Under the pieces are notes generated by a model. That model was not told where the DNA came from. It saw nothing but the letters and a program-made list of their open reading frames with translations, and searched no databases. A program made the translations under genes and the position numbers. 64,000 bases of DNA, taken from assembly GCA_025359125.1 (NCBI GenBank), contig JANYHI010000061.1, positions 62,001 to 126,000 on the forward strand, in the 5' to 3' direction. Below are positions 9,314 to 17,890 of the stretch, piece after piece. Each line of letters opens with the position of its first letter. The first letter of the stretch is position 1. This DNA is from Cytophagales bacterium (lineage in GTDB: Bacteria > Bacteroidota > Bacteroidia > Cytophagales > Cyclobacteriaceae).

Positions 9314-10198
9314 TTATCGGGTTAAAAAGTCGCTATCCTTATACGCAGGATTCGGATATTTATAAAAACCTTCTCCCGATTTCTCACCTAATTTTCCCTG
9401 ATCTACGTAAGCCTTCAGCAAAGTTGCAAAAGATTTTGATGCTCCATCATCACGATCTTTAGTTACATGCCAGGCCGTATCTAATCCGATATTGTCTAAA
9501 ATTCCAAAAGGCCCCATCGGCATATTAAAATTTACCATCCACGATTTATCAATGTCTTCAATACTACCAATATCTCTCGTCTTTAATCTGCCGGCTGCAC
9601 CTATCAAAGCCATCAGCATAAAATTAAAAATATAACCGGGCGATTCTTTTTTCACCAGCACGGGAACCTGATTTAACCTCTTCCCAAAATCAAAAAGAAG
9701 AGGAATTATATCTGGGTGCGTGCCTGGGTGTGGCATTATGTCAACCACACGTGCCGTAAAAACATCATGAAAGTGAAAGGCACAAAATTTCTCTGGCCTG
9801 CCAGAAATGGTTGCAAACTGTGAAGGCAAAAGATATGAAGTGTTTGTAGTAAAAATGGTTTTGGCAGGAGCCAACTCGCCAAACTGTTTCCACACTTTTT
9901 CTTTTATCGATGGTTCTTCTGTAACGCTTTCGCTGATGATGTCTGCATCTTTTACGGCATTGTGTGCATTAGTGGTAAACTTAATTCTGGAAAGTATTTG
10001 AGGTTTATCTTCTTCATTAACCATGCGCACCTTTGCTGCATACTTTAATACTTTTTCCATTACTTTCAACGATTGTTGGAGCGCCCTTTCGTGGATATCA
10101 TAAACAACAACATTGTAATTAGAAATGGCCGCTTGCAAACCAATTCTACTTCCTAATGTGCCAGCTCCAAGGATGAGTACGTTTTTGATTTCTGTCAT
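9314..10198 (-). CDS. 3-hydroxyacyl-CoA dehydrogenase
   Basis: A 294-residue NAD-dependent dehydrogenase of the 3-hydroxybutyryl-CoA/3-hydroxyacyl-CoA family, a stand-alone form without a hydratase domain. The Rossmann motif GAGTLGSRIG lies at residues 11-20. The catalytic region contains FCAFHFHDVF (His-rich, matching the HFFNP region of the family) and the C-terminal helical domain ends with GEKSGEGFYKYPNP, a hallmark of the group. It should oxidise 3-hydroxyacyl-CoA to 3-oxoacyl-CoA. It is the last gene of a minus-strand cluster after a kinase and an acyl-CoA dehydrogenase-family gene, which would supply its substrate if that pair works as proposed in the findings. The 164-base gap to the kinase holds a small hairpin, so operon membership is likely but not certain. 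Confidence 0.92.
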   Translation of the reverse strand: MTEIKNVLILGAGTLGSRIGLQAAISNYNVVVYDIHERALQQSLKVMEKVLKYAAKVRMVNEEDKPQILSRIKFTTNAHNAVKDADIISESVTEEPSIKEKVWKQFGELAPAKTIFTTNTSYLLPSQFATISGRPEKFCAFHFHDVFTARVVDIMPHPGTHPDIIPLLFDFGKRLNQVPVLVKKESPGYIFNFMLMALIGAAGRLKTRDIGSIEDIDKSWMVNFNMPMGPFGILDNIGLDTAWHVTKDRDDGASKSFATLLKAYVDQGKLGEKSGEGFYKYPNPAYKDSDFLTR

Positions 10199-10260
10199 AA
10201 CTGTGTTTAAAAAATTGAAATATCTTTTTAGCTATAGCCAACTATCTTTCTATTTATTTA

Positions 10261-10284
10261 CCCCGACCTGAAGATCGGGGCTTT
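10261..10284. terminator. GC-rich hairpin, possible terminator
   Basis: CCCCGA (10261-10266) pairs with TCGGGG (10275-10280), followed on the plus strand by CTTTT. On the minus strand, where the flanking genes are read, the run after the stem is A/T-mixed rather than T-rich, so termination there would be weak. Confidence 0.3.
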
Positions 10285-10362
10285 TGCATAATTTGGGTTA
10301 ATTTAAAAATTTTAAGATCATACGTTTTCAATTTACCATAATGCGCATTTCAAAGTGCCTTT

Positions 10363-11418
10363 CTAAATTTTTAAATTAGTAATTGCTTTTCGAGCATTCT
10401 CTCCACATGCTTTGATCACATGAATTAACATAGCAAAGCGCGGATCTTGTGTATGCCCCTGTTTGTAGCGATGATAAATCTGTTGGCAAATCACGCCCAC
10501 CTTAAAAGAACCAAAGACGTAATAAAAAATTATATCCTTCAAATTATTACCTGATTTTTCTGCGTAATAATCTACCATTTCTTTTCGCAACATGTTGCCC
10601 GGCATCCATGTTAGGTTAAATGGCTTCAATGCATCTGAATCTGTTGGCTCTGCCCAGTAGGCTAGGGTTGTTCCTAAATCCATGAGAGGATCTCCAACGG
10701 TGGCCATCTCCCAATCCAAAATAGCTTTGATATTAGTTAAGTTTTCAGGGTCGAGTACGAGGTTATCATATTTATAATCGTTGTGAATAAATGAAATGCT
10801 GGATGTTGCCGGAATATTTTTCGACATCCATTCTGCTGCTTCGTTCATTTCTTTCAAATCATCTGTTTGTGCATTGAAGTATCGCTTGATCCATCCTTCT
10901 ACTTGCCGCTGTACATACCCTTCGGCCTTACCCAGCTTATCAAGCCCAGTTGATTTGATGTCGAGTTGATGAAGCTGCACGAGTTGGTCAATCGCTGATT
11001 TCGACAATTGATTAAATGTTGCAGGTTCAATAGTTATTCCCTTCGGAACGCGATTGCGAAGTATTACCCCATTCACACGCTTCATCAAATAAAACTTTGT
11101 GGCAATAATATTTTCATCATCGCAAAACAATACAGGCTCGGGTACTTTTGTAAAAGCTGCTTTTTGTAAAAGCGAAAGCACCTTGTACTCGCGCTCCATA
11201 TCGTGGGCAGATTTTATATTTGCACCAAACGGAGGCCTCCGCAGAATGTACTCTTGCTCTCCAGCCTTAACCAGGTAAGTAAGATTTGAATAGCCACTAG
11301 GAAATTGTTGAATGGAAATAGTGGACGAAGCACCCTCGATGCGGCTCGCTAAATAGTCTGAAAGTTTTTTCGAATCAAGTTCTTCACCGGTGCGAATGGA
11401 TGTTGGTTGGTCTAGCAT
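10363..11418 (-). CDS. APH-type phosphotransferase (ACAD11/LvaA-like kinase)
   Basis: A 351-residue aminoglycoside-phosphotransferase-fold kinase. The catalytic loop is FIHNDYKYDN (His212, catalytic Asp214, Asn219) and the metal-binding motif is ILDWE (Asp235). The N-terminal lobe has the nucleotide-binding stretch SGYSNLTYLV (about 41-50). This kinase subgroup is the same as the N-terminal domain of animal ACAD10/11 and as LvaA of Pseudomonas, which phosphorylate the 4-hydroxyl of 4-hydroxyacyl-CoAs (recalled knowledge). The next upstream gene, 8 bases away, is the acyl-CoA dehydrogenase partner. A drug-resistance role is unlikely in this context. The precise substrate is inferred. Confidence 0.85.
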   Translation of the reverse strand: MLDQPTSIRTGEELDSKKLSDYLASRIEGASSTISIQQFPSGYSNLTYLVKAGEQEYILRRPPFGANIKSAHDMEREYKVLSLLQKAAFTKVPEPVLFCDDENIIATKFYLMKRVNGVILRNRVPKGITIEPATFNQLSKSAIDQLVQLHQLDIKSTGLDKLGKAEGYVQRQVEGWIKRYFNAQTDDLKEMNEAAEWMSKNIPATSSISFIHNDYKYDNLVLDPENLTNIKAILDWEMATVGDPLMDLGTTLAYWAEPTDSDALKPFNLTWMPGNMLRKEMVDYYAEKSGNNLKDIIFYYVFGSFKVGVICQQIYHRYKQGHTQDPRFAMLIHVIKACGENARKAITNLKI

Positions 11419-11426
11419 AAACTTTT

Positions 11427-12629
11427 TTATTCTAAACCGTAACTCTTCAAAATCGCTTTCGCCAACGAAACTTTGTGTACCTCATCGGGGCCATCGTAAA
11501 TACGTGCGCCTCTCTCATGCCTGTACCAAAATGATAGCAAAGTATCATCTGTAATCCCTAAAGCTCCATGCACCTGAATAGCTTTGTCCAAGGTTTTCAT
11601 TAACACATCGGCCACAAAAAATTTAATGGTAGAAATTTCTTCTTTAGCTGCTTTTGCTCCATGCTTTTCCATCGCATAAGCAGTATGCAAAACCATAAGC
11701 CTTGCGGCATTAATATTGGCTCTGCATTCTGCTATCCACGCTTGAATGATTTGCTGCTGCCCTAAAAATTTGCGATCACTCAATTTACGCGTAGCGGCTC
11801 GTTTACACATTAATTCAAAAGCTCGTTCGCATATCCCAATCCAACGCATGCAATGGTGAATGCGCCCCGGCCCCAAGCGGGCTTGTGCCAACGCAAACCC
11901 TTGACCTTCTTGGCCAATGAGATTGCCAACCGGAACACTACAATTGGTAAACCTTACTTCTGCGTGACTAAAGTAATCTTCTCCTGCTTCGCCCATGATA
12001 GAAATATTTCTTACCAGTTCAAATCCCGGGTTGTTCAATGGAACGACAATCATACTCGCCCTCATATACGGATTAGGATTTTCAGGATCGGTAACCGCCA
12101 TCACGATTGTAAAATTTGCTCCATCGGCAGCAGTTGTAAACCACTTGTGCCCGTTAATAATGTATTGGTCTCCCTCTCGCTTCGCTACTGTTGCCATGTT
12201 CACCGGGTTCGATCCAGCAAACTCTGGTTCCGTCATCGCGAAGCATGAACGAATCTCTCCGGCCATTAAAGGATGTAAATAATTTTTCTTCAATTCCGCG
12301 GAAGCGAATTGATGCATCAACTCCATATTACCAATATCGGGTGCATTGCAATTGAAAATTAAATGACCAAGCGGAGAGGTTCCAAGCAGCTCACTCACCT
12401 GAGCAAACTCCATTATATTTAAACCAGCCCCTCCTTCTTCGAACGACAAGTGTGGAGCAAATAATTTTTGTGCTTTGGCTTTTTCACGTAGAGCTTTAAT
12501 AGCAGGAAGCGATTGCCGAAATGGTTTGGTAATTACACCTAATTCTATTGGGTAAATTTCATTTTGCAAAAATGATTTATAAAGGGGAAGAAGTAGTTGC
12601 AGTTTGGGAGTTAAAAATAGTTCTGTCAT
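11427..12629 (-). CDS. Acyl-CoA dehydrogenase-family protein (ACAD11/LvaC-like)
   Basis: A 400-residue flavoprotein of the acyl-CoA dehydrogenase fold. Motifs include CFAMTEPEFAGSNP (FAD/substrate loop, about 134-147), GHKWFTTAADGA (about 160-171) and a C-terminal IYDGPDEVH (377-385). At the position where ordinary acyl-CoA dehydrogenases have the catalytic Glu (YEGT) this protein has Asp379, as I recall for the ACAD10/11 subgroup. It is the first gene of the minus-strand cluster and is followed 8 bases later by the matching kinase, reproducing as two genes the two domains fused in ACAD11. In the Lva pathway the equivalent enzyme removes the 4-phosphate to give the 3-hydroxyacyl-CoA. Ordinary dehydrogenation cannot be excluded. 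Confidence 0.88.
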   Translation of the reverse strand: MTELFLTPKLQLLLPLYKSFLQNEIYPIELGVITKPFRQSLPAIKALREKAKAQKLFAPHLSFEEGGAGLNIMEFAQVSELLGTSPLGHLIFNCNAPDIGNMELMHQFASAELKKNYLHPLMAGEIRSCFAMTEPEFAGSNPVNMATVAKREGDQYIINGHKWFTTAADGANFTIVMAVTDPENPNPYMRASMIVVPLNNPGFELVRNISIMGEAGEDYFSHAEVRFTNCSVPVGNLIGQEGQGFALAQARLGPGRIHHCMRWIGICERAFELMCKRAATRKLSDRKFLGQQQIIQAWIAECRANINAARLMVLHTAYAMEKHGAKAAKEEISTIKFFVADVLMKTLDKAIQVHGALGITDDTLLSFWYRHERGARIYDGPDEVHKVSLAKAILKSYGLE

Positions 12630-12690
12630 AATAAAGATGGATATGAAAGTTATATATTTTCATTCATCTTTTAATTTATCCTTTCATAAA

Positions 12691-12718
12691 TTGTGGAGAC
12701 AGTGATTCGGTATTTTTG
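12691..12718 (+). promoter_or_regulatory. Promoter for the TonB-receptor operon
   Basis: TATTTTTG (12711-12718) fits TAnnTTTG and a TTG at 12691-12693 sits 17 bases upstream in the -33 position. The first ATG follows 20 bases later. Confidence 0.5.
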
Positions 12719-12738
12719 TTAGCTTGCCAATTACAGAA

Positions 12739-13245
12739 ATGAAGAAACTCATCGTCATTGGTTTTATGTCTCTCTTTGCCCTTCAATTTGCAGGGCTTTA
12801 TGGATATTTTGGTGCTCGGCTAATTGCTATTCGTAAAGAAATGAAGGCACTGCTGAACCGTTTACCTGAAAGTGAGCTAGAGAAAATTGAAGTCTCTGCA
12901 AAAGCATTTCAATCAATAGACATAAACGAGGGTGAAATTGAACTGAATGGTAAAATGTATGACATTGCCAGAATAGAAAAGCACGATGATCAATATGTAC
13001 TGTTCGCTTTGCACGATGAGCATGAAGATAATTTACTTTCTCTGTTAGATGAAATGATCAAGCGATCGGGGAACGATAAAAAACCTGTTCCCTCACAAAT
13101 TTTTCAATTCTTATCATTGGTATTTCTTCCGGTAGAAAATCATTTTATGTTTGGTGTTGCGGAATCAGACTCTGGGTTCACAACATATCTCAATCTCTAT
13201 AGCTTTTCAGAAAGCTCAAATTCAACGCCTCCACCCTGGTGTTAA
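12739..13245 (+). CDS. Small membrane-anchored protein of unknown function upstream of a TonB receptor
   Basis: A 168-residue protein with one N-terminal hydrophobic segment (about 4-24) and an otherwise soluble, acidic domain that contains the stretches LNGKMYDIARI and SLLDEMI. It ends with NSTPPPWC. I do not recognise the family. A proline-rich C-terminal tail on a small protein encoded just before a TonB receptor is an arrangement I recall from Bacteroidota metal-uptake operons, but the cysteine pattern of the HYC_CC_PP family is absent here. The start is ATG 12739 (MKKLIVIG); a TTG 15 bases earlier is in frame. It is 60 bases before the receptor and probably co-transcribed. Confidence 0.75.
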   Translation: MKKLIVIGFMSLFALQFAGLYGYFGARLIAIRKEMKALLNRLPESELEKIEVSAKAFQSIDINEGEIELNGKMYDIARIEKHDDQYVLFALHDEHEDNLLSLLDEMIKRSGNDKKPVPSQIFQFLSLVFLPVENHFMFGVAESDSGFTTYLNLYSFSESSNSTPPPWC

Positions 13246-13305
13246 TCAAATTTCATTAAGCCGTCTTAGTTAGGGCAAATTTTTTTTATCATTAAACATA
13301 TTTGT

Positions 13306-15744
13306 ATGAAATTTAAATTCTACTTTTTAAGTAGTACTCTCTGCTTTTTATTTTTTTCTGCCTTTTCCCAAAATGAATTAAAGGGCAGAATAGCCTCCTC
13401 AAAAGAAAATACGTCAGTTGCAAATGCTTCAATATATATAGCTGATTTAAAATTAGGAACTATTAGTGATGATGAGGGAAATTATAAAATAAGTAATATA
13501 CCCAATGGAACATTTTTAATTGAAGTAAGCCATGTGGGTTTTTCTACTGTAGTAAAAGAGATTTCTATAGGAGTTTCAACTTCTATAGATTTTTCTCTTA
13601 TAGAATCACAAATGCAATTAGATGAAGTAATAGTAACTGGTTATGCTAATGCAACAAAAAAACAAACCACCCCTATTTCGGTGGCAGTAGTTACCCAAAA
13701 AGATTTTTTACAAAGTAGTGCTACAAATATCATCGATGCGTTGAGCAATACTCCTGGCGTTTCGCAAATCACAAATGGTCCTTCGATTTCAAAACCCGTA
13801 ATTCGTGGCCTTGGCTATAATCGTGTTGTGGTAGTCAACGATGGTATCCGTCAAGAAGGCCAACAATGGGGTGATGAATTCGGAATAGAAGTAGATGAAT
13901 ATTCTGTGAATCGCATAGAGGTTTATAAGGGGCCAGCCAGCTTAAGATATGGCTCAGATGCAATGGCGGGTGTTATTAATATGATCGCTGCTCCGCCTGC
14001 ACAAGAGGGCACTATAACCGGAAATGTTTTATTAAATCATCAAAGTAACAACGGGTTGTTTAGTGCTTCTTTCAATTTGGCAGGGAACACGAAGGGTTTG
14101 TATTGGGATGTTCGCTACACAACTAAGCAAGCACACGCCTATCAAAACAGCAATGATGGCTACGTGTGGAATTCTGGCTATACAGAAAATAGTTGGAAGG
14201 GAACGGTAGGTGTTAATCGTAAATGGGGGTACTCCCAACTTACCGCTAGTTCTTTTGATCTTCAATTGGGGATCATCGAAGGCGCGCGCGATAGTGCTTC
14301 GGGAAAATTTATTACAGAAGATCTAACACCTACTGGCCCCGAAGCCATCATTGCCCCCACAGATAAATACAAAGCCTACAATTATTTTCCAATCATTCAC
14401 CAGCGTGTGTTACATCGCAAACTAGTATGGGATAATAACATTTCAGTCGGCAAAGGATTTTTAGGGGTGCGATTGGGTTATCAAGAAAATTACCGTCAAG
14501 AAGCAAACGACCCCGAGGCGGGTGATGTCTATAACAACTATTTTTTCTTGCGCACTGGTAATTACGATCTTCGATATGTTTTCCCTGAAAAAAACAGGTT
14601 GGAAATTTCAGTGGGAGCCAATGGAATGTTACAAGCTTCGGAAGACAGAGGAACCGTTTTTCTAGTACCCGAATACAAATTGTTTGACATTGGGTTGTAT
14701 AGCATCGCCAAAAAATCATTTGATAAGCTTACGTTAAGTGGAGGTCTCCGCTTTGACACTCGTCTGCTAAACGGCAAAGATTTGTATACCGATAGCAACA
14801 ATGAGCGCATCAGTAGCCCGGCAACCGGATCTATTCATCGATTTACTGCTTATAATTCTGATTTCTCCGGTGTTTCCGGGAGTTTAGGTGCCGCATACGA
14901 TTTTTCTTCCAACTGGTATGGTAAGCTCAATCTATCAAGAGGATATCGTGCACCAAATATTGCTGAAAGTGGCTCAAATGGAATTCATGATGGAACACCT
15001 TTTTATGAAATTGGTGATGCTAATTTAAAAGCAGAAAGCAGCTTACAGGTAGATGCTACTTTGGGCTACAATAGCGCTAACATTTCTATGGAGTTAAATG
15101 CATTTATAAACAATATTAACAACTATATTTTCCCTGTGAAATTGCAAAGCAAAAATGGAGGCGACTCTTTGCGTTTTGATCCCACTATCTCTAGCATTGA
15201 TCCTGCGCCAACTTTTAAATTTGTACAAGGAGACGCGGTGCTTAGCGGTGGAGAAGCTTCAATTAATATTCATCCAAGCTCAGCCAATTGGTTTTCGTGG
15301 ATCAATAGTTTTGCAATTGTAAATGCTATTCAAAAAAATCAAGGTGATTCAACCAAATACTTGCCGTACACACCTCCCAATAAATTAAGATCAGAATTAA
15401 GATTTGGTTTACCGAAACAAGGAGGCGTTTTAAAAAATGCTTATTTGAAGGTAAGTATAGATCACTTCTTTGAACAGGACAAAGTGTACTATAGATTTGG
15501 AACAGAAACTATAACACCCGGTTATACACTGATAAATTTAGGAATAGGTACCGATTTTTATTCGAATGGAAAACAAGTCTGTTCTCTATTTATTTATGGT
15601 AGTAATTTGGCCGATGTTGCTTATCAAAGCAATATGAGTAGACTAAAGTATACCGATATAAATAATGTTACTGGCAGAACGGGGGTTTATAATATGGGGA
15701 GGAATATAAGTGTCAAATTAGTGTTCCCTATTCGATTTAAGTAA
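13306..15744 (+). CDS. TonB-dependent outer-membrane receptor
   Basis: An 812-residue receptor. A signal peptide (about 1-21, ends SAFSQ) precedes a carboxypeptidase-regulatory-like domain (about 23-105), then a plug domain (about 118-235, with VIRGLGYNRVVVVNDGIR and RIEVYKGPASLRYGSDAMAG) and a 22-strand-type beta barrel to the C-terminus, which ends in an aromatic/basic strand (VKLVFPIRFK). Such receptors import iron complexes, metals, cobalamin or glycans using the proton-motive force through TonB/ExbBD. No SusD-like gene is adjacent, which argues against a glycan system, so a siderophore, heme or metal ligand is the likelier inference. It pairs with the small upstream protein and ends at a strong hairpin. 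Confidence 0.92.
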   Translation: MKFKFYFLSSTLCFLFFSAFSQNELKGRIASSKENTSVANASIYIADLKLGTISDDEGNYKISNIPNGTFLIEVSHVGFSTVVKEISIGVSTSIDFSLIESQMQLDEVIVTGYANATKKQTTPISVAVVTQKDFLQSSATNIIDALSNTPGVSQITNGPSISKPVIRGLGYNRVVVVNDGIRQEGQQWGDEFGIEVDEYSVNRIEVYKGPASLRYGSDAMAGVINMIAAPPAQEGTITGNVLLNHQSNNGLFSASFNLAGNTKGLYWDVRYTTKQAHAYQNSNDGYVWNSGYTENSWKGTVGVNRKWGYSQLTASSFDLQLGIIEGARDSASGKFITEDLTPTGPEAIIAPTDKYKAYNYFPIIHQRVLHRKLVWDNNISVGKGFLGVRLGYQENYRQEANDPEAGDVYNNYFFLRTGNYDLRYVFPEKNRLEISVGANGMLQASEDRGTVFLVPEYKLFDIGLYSIAKKSFDKLTLSGGLRFDTRLLNGKDLYTDSNNERISSPATGSIHRFTAYNSDFSGVSGSLGAAYDFSSNWYGKLNLSRGYRAPNIAESGSNGIHDGTPFYEIGDANLKAESSLQVDATLGYNSANISMELNAFINNINNYIFPVKLQSKNGGDSLRFDPTISSIDPAPTFKFVQGDAVLSGGEASINIHPSSANWFSWINSFAIVNAIQKNQGDSTKYLPYTPPNKLRSELRFGLPKQGGVLKNAYLKVSIDHFFEQDKVYYRFGTETITPGYTLINLGIGTDFYSNGKQVCSLFIYGSNLADVAYQSNMSRLKYTDINNVTGRTGVYNMGRNISVKLVFPIRFK

Positions 15745-15780
15745 AGCAGATCTAGTACTAAGATTACTATTTTACAATAC

Positions 15781-15828
15781 AATTTGAGGCCTAGTGTTAA
15801 GAGCACAAGGTCTCAAATTTACTTTTCA
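15781..15828 (+). terminator. Long imperfect hairpin terminator after the TonB receptor
   Basis: AATTTGAGGCCTAGTG (15781-15796) pairs imperfectly with the segment 15803-15819 across a 6-base loop, giving about 14 paired bases, followed by TACTTTTC. It separates the receptor from the TPR regulator. Confidence 0.65.
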
Positions 15829-15971
15829 CATCGTAATCTTTTGGGTACATTTTAACTTGACGCGGAGATTACCAAAAAATATTTCCACTTATACTTCGGG
15901 TAGAATTCCTTCTGATTAAGCTTAACACTGCAAAAAACTTTTTGAAAAGAAATCAGTATCTTACTAATACT

Positions 15972-17777
15972 ATGAAGTTTAATTGCTGGGCATTGATCCT
16001 CTTTTCTTTTTTAAACAATCCGCTCGCGCTCGCACAAAAACAAAGTGTAATCGATAGCCTCGAGAAAATCGTCTCCACGTCAGAGAAAGAAACAAAAGTA
16101 AATGCCCTGAATAAACTTGCGGAAACTTATGTAAAAACTGATTTTAAAAAGGCTGAAGATTTTTCAAATAAAGCAATCAAGATGGCCATTGAAATCTCCT
16201 TTTGTCGCGGGCAAGCCAAGGGAATTTTTCTTCAGGCAAATGCATTTTTTTTTCACAACGATCATAAGAGATGCATTGATCTTTGCCAGCTAAGCGCACA
16301 AAAAGCAATAGCGTGTAAAGATTGGGAATTAGCGTGTCAAAACTTTGAAGCTATGGCCGCTATTTACATTACGCTTTGGCAAGATTATCCAAAATCACTT
16401 GAATACTATTCTAAATCTTTACAAATCTATGAGCTGTATTTCCCAGAAGGAAAAATTTACAATCCTATAATTGGTATTGCTAAAGTTTATCTGTCGCAAA
16501 ATGATTTTGTGCGATCTTCAGAATATTTTGAAAAAGCACAGTCGGTGATCAGACCCAATGATGAAAGTGGCCTGCAATTGCTATATGCCAATTTAGGCGA
16601 TCTTAATTTTGCGGAAAAAAAGTATAGCGAAGCAGAAATTAATTTATTGAAAGCGTATGCTTCTTATCAAACGTCAAATTCAATTGGTGGCCTGATTACT
16701 TGCTGTGTTGATTTGGCCAATGTGTATCGCGCCCTTAATAATTTTACTGCTGCATTAAAGTACGGTGAAGAGGCTTTAAAATTAAGCCAACAAATGAATC
16801 AATATGATCGGGCGAGAATGTACGGTATCCAATCGCTAGGCAAAACATATCTTGCTCTTTCCGATTTCAAAAAAGCTAAGGATTATTTTGTAGAAACCGT
16901 TTCTATCGCGAGCCGGTTAAATATGATTGAAGAGTTAAAAGAAAGTTACGAGTCGCTTGCTATTATTTCTCAGGCATTGGGCAATTATCAGGAAGCTCTT
17001 AGATACGAGCGATTACATGCTGCTTTTGCTGATAGTGTGATGAATAAACAAAAGGCAAGGGAAATCAGCAAATTGGAAGTGCAATTGGAAACCGAAAAAA
17101 AGGAAAGAGAAATACAATTGCTGGAACGAGATAAGCAAATGTCACAACTGAATACCGCGGCTACCATTGCGGCTCTGCTGGGCGTAATTATTTTGGCTAT
17201 TTCTATCATTAGCGGGCAGAGAATAAAAAATAAAAAAGAACGAGAGCTTGCCGAAATGCAACAACGCGTATTACAAGAACGCACTACCCGTATTGAGGCT
17301 GAATTAAAAAGTAATCAACTAAAAGAAGAACAACTTGCCAAAGAGTTAGATTTTAAAACTAAAGAACTTACCACCACTGCTCTTAATTTGATTCAGAAGA
17401 ATGAAACACTTGAAAATCTTAAAAGATCAGTAGAAGAAATTAAGCAATTGCCCCAAGAAGAGATTCGAGCTAAATTAAATATTCTGGTCAATGCTGTAAA
17501 CTTTAGCTTTCACCTAGATCGGGATTGGAATAGCTTTCGGCTTCATTTCGATCAAGTACATCAGGGCTTTTTCAACAAGCTGATCAAGCAGTTCCCCGAT
17601 CTGACAGGAAATGATCTTAAAATCTGCGCTTTAATGCGGCTAAATCTAGATACGAAAGAAATGGCCACGATTCTTGACATCTCCGCGGAAAGCACCAAAG
17701 TGGCAAGACATCGGTTGAGGAAAAAACTCAACATCACTCCTGATCAAAATTTATCTTCGTTTCTGGCCACATTCTAG
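15972..17777 (+). CDS. TPR sensor with membrane segment and C-terminal LuxR-like HTH
   Basis: A 601-residue putative one-component membrane regulator. It has a signal-like N-terminus (ends LALAQ), about eight tetratricopeptide repeats (about 40-370), a charged coiled coil, one transmembrane helix (about 395-415), a second coiled coil and a C-terminal helix-turn-helix (about 540-586, with DLKICALMRLNLDTKEMA and a basic recognition helix TKVARHRLRKKL). This places the repeats in the periplasm and the DNA-binding part in the cytoplasm, an architecture common in Bacteroidota. The ATG at 15972 is preferred because it starts the signal sequence; a TTG 30 bases earlier is in frame. Its neighbour, the TonB receptor, is a candidate target, but this is inference. 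Confidence 0.85.
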   Translation: MKFNCWALILFSFLNNPLALAQKQSVIDSLEKIVSTSEKETKVNALNKLAETYVKTDFKKAEDFSNKAIKMAIEISFCRGQAKGIFLQANAFFFHNDHKRCIDLCQLSAQKAIACKDWELACQNFEAMAAIYITLWQDYPKSLEYYSKSLQIYELYFPEGKIYNPIIGIAKVYLSQNDFVRSSEYFEKAQSVIRPNDESGLQLLYANLGDLNFAEKKYSEAEINLLKAYASYQTSNSIGGLITCCVDLANVYRALNNFTAALKYGEEALKLSQQMNQYDRARMYGIQSLGKTYLALSDFKKAKDYFVETVSIASRLNMIEELKESYESLAIISQALGNYQEALRYERLHAAFADSVMNKQKAREISKLEVQLETEKKEREIQLLERDKQMSQLNTAATIAALLGVIILAISIISGQRIKNKKERELAEMQQRVLQERTTRIEAELKSNQLKEEQLAKELDFKTKELTTTALNLIQKNETLENLKRSVEEIKQLPQEEIRAKLNILVNAVNFSFHLDRDWNSFRLHFDQVHQGFFNKLIKQFPDLTGNDLKICALMRLNLDTKEMATILDISAESTKVARHRLRKKLNITPDQNLSSFLATF

Positions 17778-17852
17778 AAGTTCACTTCTATTGTTAACCT
17801 TTTGTTCCCCTCTAATTTTCTTACTCACTATCCTAAATAACGTTAGGCGGCT

Positions 17853-17860
17853 TATGTTTG
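17853..17860 (+). promoter_or_regulatory. -7 promoter box upstream of the SpoIIAA-like gene
   Basis: TATGTTTG fits TAnnTTTG exactly and lies 30 bases before ATG 17891; a -33 element is not clear. Confidence 0.45.
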
Positions 17861-17890
17861 GTATGTCTTGCTTATAGTTGAAAAAGTTCT

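Noticed and set aside
9748-9753. CACGTG inside the 3-hydroxyacyl-CoA dehydrogenase gene, checked as a possible third parS site
   Set aside because: Only the 6-base core matches; the flanking GTT/AAC arms of parS are absent, and it lies within a coding region.
10261-10284. GC-rich hairpin considered as a firm terminator for the kinase gene
   Set aside because: The minus strand lacks a T-run after the stem, so it is listed only as possible.
12206-12215. GGTTCGATCC, resembling a tRNA T-arm
   Set aside because: It lies in frame inside the acyl-CoA dehydrogenase gene and no acceptor, D-arm or anticodon arm surrounds it.
17774-17795. TAGAAGT-TC-ACTTCTA palindrome after the TPR regulator
   Set aside because: A 2-base loop cannot form a stable hairpin and no T-run follows, so it is not called a terminator; an operator is possible but unsupported.
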